Assembly (NCBI GenBank): GCA_947044405.1
Contig: CAMRHE010000358.1
Location: 1,612,001 to 1,676,000 of the forward strand
Direction of reading: 5' to 3'
DNA length: 64,000 nt
Source: Leptodactylus fallax
Taxonomy: Eukaryota > Chordata > Amphibia > Anura > Leptodactylidae
Within the stretch, counting starts at the first letter, position 1. Every line of letters begins with the position of its first letter. Made by a program: the position numbers and the translations under genes. Positions 57,859 through 64,000 of this stretch are shown here, piece by piece. The notes below the pieces were generated by a model, which was not told the origin of the DNA, did not search any database, and saw only the letters and a program-made list of their open reading frames with translations.

Positions 57859-59304
57859 AAAGGTGGTTTTTGGCCGTGCCCTTAACAGGTTAAGAGGTGT
57901 GTCCCAAAACTGTTATCCATGTAGTGTATGTTCTGTTAGCTCTGTGGGACCTAGTTTCACCATGTATTATATGATGAGCTTTATTATTCACAACAGTTGA
58001 CTGTTTAAAAGTATTCTCTTGAACTGTCCAATACTTTATGAGATTTAATTGCAATCCAAAAGCCAAATAAAATGATATTATGAATCTTGGAATATTTCAG
58101 TAATTTTTTAAGAAACATTTTAATTAGTTTATTGCATTTCATATTGAAGTACTGTTAAGGTTAGGCCTGGGTGGACTATAATTAACTGAAATCAATTTAC
58201 TGTAATTAAATTAAATCAATAGTCTTTGAATTTACATATCTTTGTTATAAAAAAAAATTGTCTCTCAAAGCAGAGTTTATCCTCCTAAGAGAACCTTTTA
58301 GTCAGGTTGTGCCAATTTTCCTTTTGTGCACATTTGAACTATTTGCCCCTTTTCTGACTGTGGAAATGGACCAAACTCTAACAGACCCTGATTCATTCTC
58401 ATCTTGGCTACTGTAATTCCCTACTAATTGTTCTTCTGCTCTGATAGTGACTTGCCCTGTTTTATTCTCATTTCTCTACTTTTCTAAGCCATTCATGTCT
58501 ATGGGACTGTGAAAAAAAAATGGACATCATCCCCGTGCTCTCCGTTTTTCTCACATACATTGCTACATATGCCTGAATTGCTTCCCCCTTGCATAAGCTG
58601 CCTGTCAATTTAAATGAATTGCTAGGCAGTACTTGCTGTGATTGCAGCAGCTACCCTGCTAGTCATCACATTGATAGTAGGTCACTTTGGTGGCTTAATT
58701 TCAATGTGACCTAGAGTAACCCACATAACTAGTGCATGGACTCTTATGTATCTTAGAACTCCCTGCACTAGTTCATTCTGGCGCATGGACCTTTGAGATG
58801 AGACAGATTTCTGTCACATCTCCAGGTCCTCTGTGCCAGAATAGAAACCAGAGTTCACTGAACTCTGAATCACAGAAGACAGGAGAAAGAAGGGTATATT
58901 TTTAAAAAAATCTCCACACAGCTGTGTTTTTTTAAGTTTTCTTTTTCAGGTTTTGCTGAATTGCTTGGATTACATTCGATTTCTTGGATTTCATCTGTGT
59001 TTTTCTTAATTGTTTTTAAATAAAATGGTCAAAGAGGGATGTCTGGGGGAATTTTTTTTTTTCTTATGTCTCCATCTCTGGTACCATCACGGGAAAATTG
59101 CGCTAGTATGATCTACCTGTGATCAAACTTCTGCTACATCAGCAACAATTTTTTTTGGCATCTACTGATGTCACATGAATTGATTTGTTGTTTCCTAGCA
59201 CCCACGTGTAGCTAGTGTGAAAGCAGTCTAATTTCCAAAATCCACAGTTTTAAGCATATCCTAAAAATACAACTTTTCAGGCGGGCTATAACATTCCCTA
59301 ATTT
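57859..59304. other. No gene seen
   Basis: AT-rich, unassigned. Confidence 0.5.
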
Positions 59305-59690
59305 AAAAGGACCTGTTACCATGCACAAAATGCTAACTGCCATACCTCATTTTATTGCCATGGTGCCCTTGGACAATTTGGCATTTATTTTGTATTTTTA
59401 TATATGTCCATGCAAAAGATATGCCCCCCTGGAAGGTTATATGTAAGCTAGCTCTGCTTCGCCAAGAGGATGGAAACCTTTATTTTCTCAGAGGAAAGAA
59501 AAACCTTTACATATAAACATATGAACCACTTTACATATAAACTTCCAGGGGTTATATCGTCATATCTTTTGAACTGGAGGACATATTAAAAAAAGAAATA
59601 AAAAAAATGGAAACTAGCCTTATAGCTAGCCATGTTGATCATAATATAGCAATATTAATGTTTAATCAGGGACATTATAATTATTGTTTT
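59305..59690. mobile_element. Foldback MITE related to 16375-16727
   Basis: It shares AAAATGCTAA, TGCCATACCTC, GACAATTTGGCATTTAT and CAAAAGATATGCCCC with foldback 3, and has partly inverted arms (ACATATAAAC/GTTATATGT). The right end is poorly preserved. Confidence 0.65.
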
Positions 59691-60506
59691 AAATGCAGAG
59701 CTCTCTTGTGAACACGGTTCTACAGGATTTGCAAGATGACTAAGGAATGTTTTCCAAAGCAATGTGAAGGATTTTTATAATTCCCAAGACGCCCCCAAAA
59801 CTTTGTATTGCCTTATGTTAATTATTGTGTTTAAATTTATTATTTTAGATCTCTAGAGTTTGTGGTTAGAGAATTTAAGCCTTTTTGTTTAGATATAGAG
59901 GTAGTAAATCCTTCCCAGATAATGTCCAACTGTTGTATGTGAGGGAGGCTCAATCATTATACAATCCCATTAACAGGCACGTAATATAATGTACAATTCT
60001 GAAGGAGGAAAAAAAGCAGCACATAGCTATAATAAAAGAAATGTTACATGTAATAATTCTATAACTGAATGAATAAAAAGAGTGAACAAAAGGTATAAGT
60101 GTTACACAGTGTCACTGATGTAGCGCAAATGAAAAACCAAATATATGTTGCTGAGGACTGTAAAAGTTTCGTTTTTTTTTAACAAAGCCAAAACTTTTGT
60201 GGTTCATCTTGGATGAACTAAAATGTCTGTGGCCACATGTAGCATGAGGTACAAAAGCAGAGGAGGAGGATCATATGATCTCTGTGAGATAGGCAGGCTT
60301 CTGGTATCGCAATGATGAGTGGTAGGTGGAGAGGTTACTGTGCTGATGTCAAATCAATATATAAGATACTGTGCAGAAAAATCATAGGGGGAGCATTGCA
60401 TTATGCTGCGTGTGTTCACTGTGTTACGCACAATGGCCAAGACAACTTTTCATTGCCAAAAATCTAATATTGTTGACTTTAGCAAAGTCAATAGCAAAAG
60501 AAGCAG
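59691..60506. other. No gene seen
   Basis: Unassigned non-coding sequence. Confidence 0.5.
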
Positions 60507-60539
60507 GTGCAGTTATACCTAGAGTGCTCCTATATTTCA

Positions 60540-60715
60540 GCAGATAACTCTATCCAAATGGAATTCTGGGTTACTAGATTAAAACAGCGGAAGGAGCTGG
60601 CCCAGTTTGCAATCAGAGTTTTAGCTTGTCCAGTCTCAAGCATAATGGCTGAGAGGGAGTTCTGTGCTGCTGATATACTTGTAACACCAAACTTTTTACA
60701 CAGGGGACCAGTTCA
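60540..60715 (+). pseudogene. hAT transposase C-terminal (dimerisation) fragment
   Basis: The reading FWVTRLKQRKELAQFAIRVL, then ACPVSSIMAEREFCAADILV, matches the hAT C-terminal dimerisation pattern (FPLLAxLAxxxLxxPxSSxxxERxFSxAGxIV). It lies in an open 80-codon stretch (60507-60749), with no other hAT domain nearby. The Ser-Ser-x3-Glu-Arg signature is kept as SSIMAER. It is a remnant, and not necessarily from the same element as 25740-26235. Confidence 0.6.
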
Positions 60716-60889
60716 CTGTCCCTCAGACCGTTGGAGGGCCGGACTATAAGAAAAACTATGAAAATCCCTATGCACACTACACGTATCTCATTTTAAAGTA
60801 AAACAAAAAGGGAACAAATACAACATTCAAATACAGCACAGTGCACCTCTGAAATGTGCTTCTCTCTTCCCGCAAATAGGTCCAGCACT

Positions 60890-60972
60890 CTGCCCCCATA
60901 TAAGTCCAGCTCTCTCCCCCATATAGGTCCCATGCAGTCTCCCCCATATAGGTCCCATGCAGTCTCCCCCAC
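60890..60972. repeat. Short tandem repeat, CCCCATATAGGTCCCATGCA type
   Basis: About three units of 25-27 bp, related to those at 63838-64000. Confidence 0.8.
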
Positions 60973-61307
60973 AGTGTCGGACTGGGATGTCTAGGGCCCA
61001 CCAGTGGAATTGTTTCTAGGGGCCCACCATCAGAACCTCTGCAGATCAGCGGTACCGAGACAGGGCGGCTAAAGGTAATAACTGCTCACCCACTATACCA
61101 TGTGCACCACTGCACTACCTAAACCTACTGCTACACCTTGTATGGCAAGTGAACAGCGTGGCTCCTAGAATTGTTACCTTTACCTGTAGCCGCACTGTCC
61201 TGGAAAAGCTGATCTGCAGAGGTCCTGGCTGTTGTATCATCGTAGATGTAATATTGATGGCCTCTCTTAAGGAGAGGCCATCAATATTAGGAAGATGGAC
61301 AAATCCT
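60973..61307. repeat. GC-rich interspersed repeat
   Basis: GTGTCGGACTGGGATGTCTA and GGGCCCACCAGTGG resemble the hAT-like end at 63836 (minus strand). The remainder is repeat-like with a CTCTCTTAAGGAGAG palindrome near 61263-61277. Confidence 0.5.
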
Positions 61308-61311
61308 TTAA

Positions 61312-61665
61312 AGAGGTTGTCGAAGGAATTGGAGCAACCCATGTAGCTGGCAGGAGGTGTAAAGTAAAAAATAAGTAAATTAAAAAGCATACTCACCTGT
61401 CCCCGGTGCTCCGTTGTCTGCTGCCAGTGTCCATTCAGTCTCATGCCGGCGACTCCTTGCTGGGAGTCCTGCACCTCATGTGATCGCTAAGACCAATTAG
61501 GTACAGGATTTCCAGAAATGAGGCGCCGCCATGAGACCGAACAGACACAGGCAGGGGACAACGGGGTGCTGGGGACAGGTGAGTATGCTTTTTTAAAAAT
61601 TTTCTTATTTTTACACCTCCCTGGTGTCCGACACAGTGGTCGCTCCAGTTTATGGACAACCTCTT
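61312..61665. mobile_element. TTAA MITE, GGGGTTGTCC family, 354 bp
   Basis: TTAA lies at 61308-61311 and 61666-61669. Ends are AGAGGTTGTCG and GGACAACCTCT. Inner blocks are ACTCACCTGTCCCCG and GGGGACAGGTGAGTATG. Confidence 0.85.
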
Positions 61666-61669
61666 TTAA

Positions 61670-61842
61670 GGGGTTGTCTGGGCCAAATTTTTCTATGGTC
61701 ACTTCACTAGTCCCCCCACATAGTGGCCTCTTCACTGGTCCCCCATACTGTATGGGGAATAGTGATGGGGTTATTATATTGTGTGGGAGCAGTGATGGGG
61801 GCTAACATCCTGTGGGGGGGACATTAAACTGTGTGGGGCATA
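61670..61842. mobile_element. Left end of another GGGGTTGTCTGGG element
   Basis: It starts immediately after the TTAA that closes the previous MITE (GGGGTTGTCTGGGCCAAATT). No matching right end before the next element. Confidence 0.6.
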
Positions 61843-61846
61843 TTAA

Positions 61847-62240
61847 AGGGGTTGTCTAGGGTTAATCTTTTTTATGGCCTATGCTCTGGATAGGCCATAA
61901 ATACCTGATCGGCCCCATCAGCTGTTCAGAGCCACTTCCGGCACCTGTTCTATACACAACACAGGGCCGGAAGCAGAAAGCTCCATCCGCTGTATAGCAG
62001 CACAGCGCCTTCACTGCAGCTCAGCTCCTACTGACTTCAATAAGTGCTGAAATACAGTGAAGGTGCCTGGCCCCTATTGAGTGGACAGAGCTTTCTGCTT
62101 CTGGCCCTGTATTGTGTACAGTACGGGCATCAGAAGTGGCTCCATACAGCTGATCGGTCCGGGGTCAGCCCCCCTACAGAACAGGTATCTGTGGCCTATC
62201 CTGAAGATAAACCATAACAAATTATGCCTGGACAACCCCT
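61847..62240. mobile_element. TTAA MITE, GGGGTTGTCTAGG family, 394 bp
   Basis: TTAA lies at 61843-61846 and 62241-62244. Ends are AGGGGTTGTCTAGG and CCTGGACAACCCCT. The inner arms TGGCCTATGCTCTGG / GTGGCCTATCCTGAAG are partly repeated. Confidence 0.85.
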
Positions 62241-62279
62241 TTAATATACCCCCCAGGGCCTCCCTAATGCACCACACTT

Positions 62280-62690
62280 TAAAGAGATTGTCCAGTATAA
62301 TTTTTTTCTTTTTTATAATTAGTCCGGGGGAGGTGAATCCCCCCTACCCCCCCCAAAAAAAAACAAAAAAAAAACATGCTAAACATACTCACCTGTCTCC
62401 GGTGCTCTGGTGTCCTCCCAGCACGGTCCGGTCCTGCAGCTCCGCTGTTGTCTTTTTGCCGGAATTCCTCACTGGCTGTGACGTCCCAGGTCCCTCCCTT
62501 AGGCCACTGATTGGCCTCAGGGGTCACATAACGTCACAGGTAGTCACGTGCAGGGGGAACGTCAGCTGGAAGAAAACAACAGAACTGCAGGACCGAACCG
62601 CGCTGGGAGACACTGGGGACAGGAAAGAAAGTTTGTGGGGGTTTTTTTGTTTTGTTTTTTTTACCTGCCCCTGCGTAATTAAAAAAAAAA
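62280..62690. mobile_element. TTAA MITE-like element without a clear right end
   Basis: The left end AAAGAGATTGTCCAGTAT follows CTTT. Inner blocks ACTCACCTGTCTCCGG and GGGGACAGGAAAG match the family. The right end runs into the 31 bp tandem array. Confidence 0.6.
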
Positions 62691-62702
62691 TGAAGGAGCC
62701 AC

Positions 62703-63125
62703 TGTATGGAGTATAAGCTCCACAGTGGCCCCCACCCTGTATTATAAGCTCCACAGTGGCCCCCACCCAGTATTATAAGCTCCACAGTGGCCCCCACACA
62801 GTATTATAAGCTCCACAGTGGCCCCCATCCAGTATTATAAGCTCCACAGTGGCCCCCACCCAGTATTATAAGCTCCACAGTGGCCCCCACCCTGTATTAT
62901 AATATTATAAGCTCCACAGTGGCCCCCACCCAGTATTATAAGCTCCACAGTGGCCCCCACCCAGTATTATAAGCTCCACAGTGGCCCCCACCCAGTATTA
63001 TAAGCTCCACAGTGGCCCCCACCCAGTATTATAAGCTCCACAGTGGCCCCCACTCTGTATTATAAGCTCCACAGTGGCCCCCACCCAGTATTATAAGCTC
63101 CACAGTGGCCCCCACCCAGTATTAT
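62703..63125 (+). repeat. Tandem repeat, 31 bp unit, about 13 copies
   Basis: The unit is AGTATTATAAGCTCCACAGT plus GGCCCCCACCC. One unit has an ATTATAAT duplication near 62895. It begins in the variant TATGGAGTATAAGCTCC. No coding. Confidence 0.95.
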
Positions 63126-63129
63126 ATGC

Positions 63130-63836
63130 GCCCAATAGCCCCCTCCGCTCCGGTGCTATTATTATACTTTGGGGTCTCCCTCAGACCCCAGAGTATAATA
63201 ATCGGAGGCCCAGGGGAAGTGATTAAAAATAACAAACATTCATATTCACCTTGCTTTACCTTTCCTTGGCATCCTCGCTCCATCCTGCCGTCTTCAGCGT
63301 CTTCAGGACCTTTTCCACGACGCTGCTGAGGCCTGTGATTGGGCCTCAGCGGTCACGTGGGGGCGCACTGACGTCATTACGCGGTCGCGCCCCATGTGAC
63401 CGCTGGGGCCTAATCACAGGCCTCAGTCACATGACAGAAGAGCGCCGGAGAGGACGCTGCGCCCAGGAGAGGTGAGAATATGTATTTATTATTTTCAGTC
63501 ACCTCCCCTGGGTGCCCTGCAATCTATTGGAAAGGGGCCTGCAATATGCCAGGGCCCCTTTCCAATAACAGTATGTATAGCGGTCGGGGAACCAGGCTTT
63601 CCCCGCCTGCTATCATAGTGGCCCGGGGCCCCGGCCATCTCCAGCTGGCCGCGGGCCCCGTACCCTGCCGGGTCCGGTCGCGGTCGCTCCCCCTGCGACC
63701 GCGATCGTAATGCCACTGGTCAGGGGCCCGATCGGGATGGTCATGATCCCAATCGGGCCCCCATGAGATGAGGACTAATAGTCGGGGCTCGGGGCCCACC
63801 GGTGGATTCACCGGTTCCCCGGTGGGCCAGTCTGAC
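63130..63836 (-). mobile_element. GC-rich non-autonomous repeat with hAT-like end
   Basis: On the minus strand it begins at 63836 with CAGGGTCAGACTGGCCCACC. It contains the palindromic block CCTCAGACCCCAGAGTATAA near 63180, as in 20440-20829. Other self-complementary stretches lie at 63320-63430 (CTGAGGCCTGTGATTGGGCC vs CCTAATCACAGGCCTCAG) and 63525-63565. It is unusually GC-rich compared with the surroundings. Confidence 0.65.
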
Positions 63837-63837
63837 C

Positions 63838-64000
63838 CTGCTCCCCCATATAGGTCCCATGCAGTCTCCCCCATATAGGTCCCATGCAGTCTCCCTCATA
63901 TAGGGCCAGCTCTTTCCCCCATATAGGTCCCATGCTCTTCTCCCATATAGGTCCCATGCAGTCTCCCTCATATAGGGCCAGCTCTTTCCCCCATATAGGT
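63838..64000. repeat. Tandem repeat, CCCCATATAGGTCCCATGCA type, runs off the window
   Basis: Alternating units (CCATATAGGTCCCATGCAGT plus CTCC, and CTCATATAGGGCCAGCTCTT plus TCCC) repeat to the window end. Confidence 0.85.

Noticed and set aside
62081..62716. 211-codon ORF
   Set aside because: It crosses the boundary between two MITEs and low-complexity tracts and has no protein-like motifs.
62703..63125. Regular 31 bp repeats suggestive of a CRISPR array
   Set aside because: Repeats are directly contiguous with no unique spacers, in a vertebrate setting with no cas genes.

Overview
The window looks like a gene-poor, transposon-saturated stretch of a vertebrate genome, most likely an anuran amphibian (inferred, not proven). 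The only host gene I can support is the last coding exon of EPM2A (laforin) at 5118-5395 on the + strand, with its 3' UTR running to about 6.0 kb. Positions 1-5117 would be its last intron. The rest is intergenic sequence built almost entirely from mobile elements. The mix fits a frog or toad genome: several old and young Tc1-like families, a DIRS1-like tyrosine-recombinase retrotransposon, a CR1/L2/Rex1-type LINE, many TTAA-flanked foldback MITEs and hAT-type MITEs.

Layout. 0-6 kb: laforin intron with a TTAA MITE and a decayed 1.6 kb Tc1 element, then the laforin exon. 6-22 kb: MITEs, a Tc1 remnant split by a solo LTR (10.1-11.3 kb), a short Tc1 relative (12.1-13.3 kb), a tRNA-type SINE, three consecutive foldback elements (15.7-16.7 kb), an old tandem array (18.5-19.4 kb) and a 335 bp Tc1-derived MITE (21.0 kb). 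23.5-35 kb: two copies of one Tc1 family with complementary internal deletions (23.6-24.8 and 32.1-33.4 kb), hAT transposase debris (25.7-26.2 kb), a possible LTR (26.9-27.5 kb), a LINE with an uninterrupted 989-codon ORF on the minus strand (28.6-31.9 kb), and a nearly intact Tc1 element (33.4-35.1 kb). 36.4-41.4 kb: a decayed DIRS-like retrotransposon, itself interrupted by a 422 bp insertion with 150 bp perfectly palindromic arms and a 13 bp target duplication. 41.4-42.1 kb: a Tc1 end on the minus strand. 43.06-45.17 kb: a roughly 50-copy minisatellite with a 42 bp unit. 46.9-48.7 kb: a nearly intact Tc1 element inserted in the remnant of another Tc1 family. 49.85-51.66 kb: a 1.8 kb element with terminal inverted repeats and a degraded ORF that I cannot assign to a known transposase family. 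This is the best candidate for something undescribed. 52-64 kb: MITEs, a second solo LTR, foldback repeats, hAT C-terminal debris and GC-rich tandem repeats.

No operon or host pathway logic applies. The biology is nested transposition: LTR into Tc1, LTR into a MITE-type repeat, Tc1 into Tc1, hAT MITE into a foldback, and a palindromic retroposon-like insert into DIRS. All family assignments come from reading translations and termini by eye. No database search was run.
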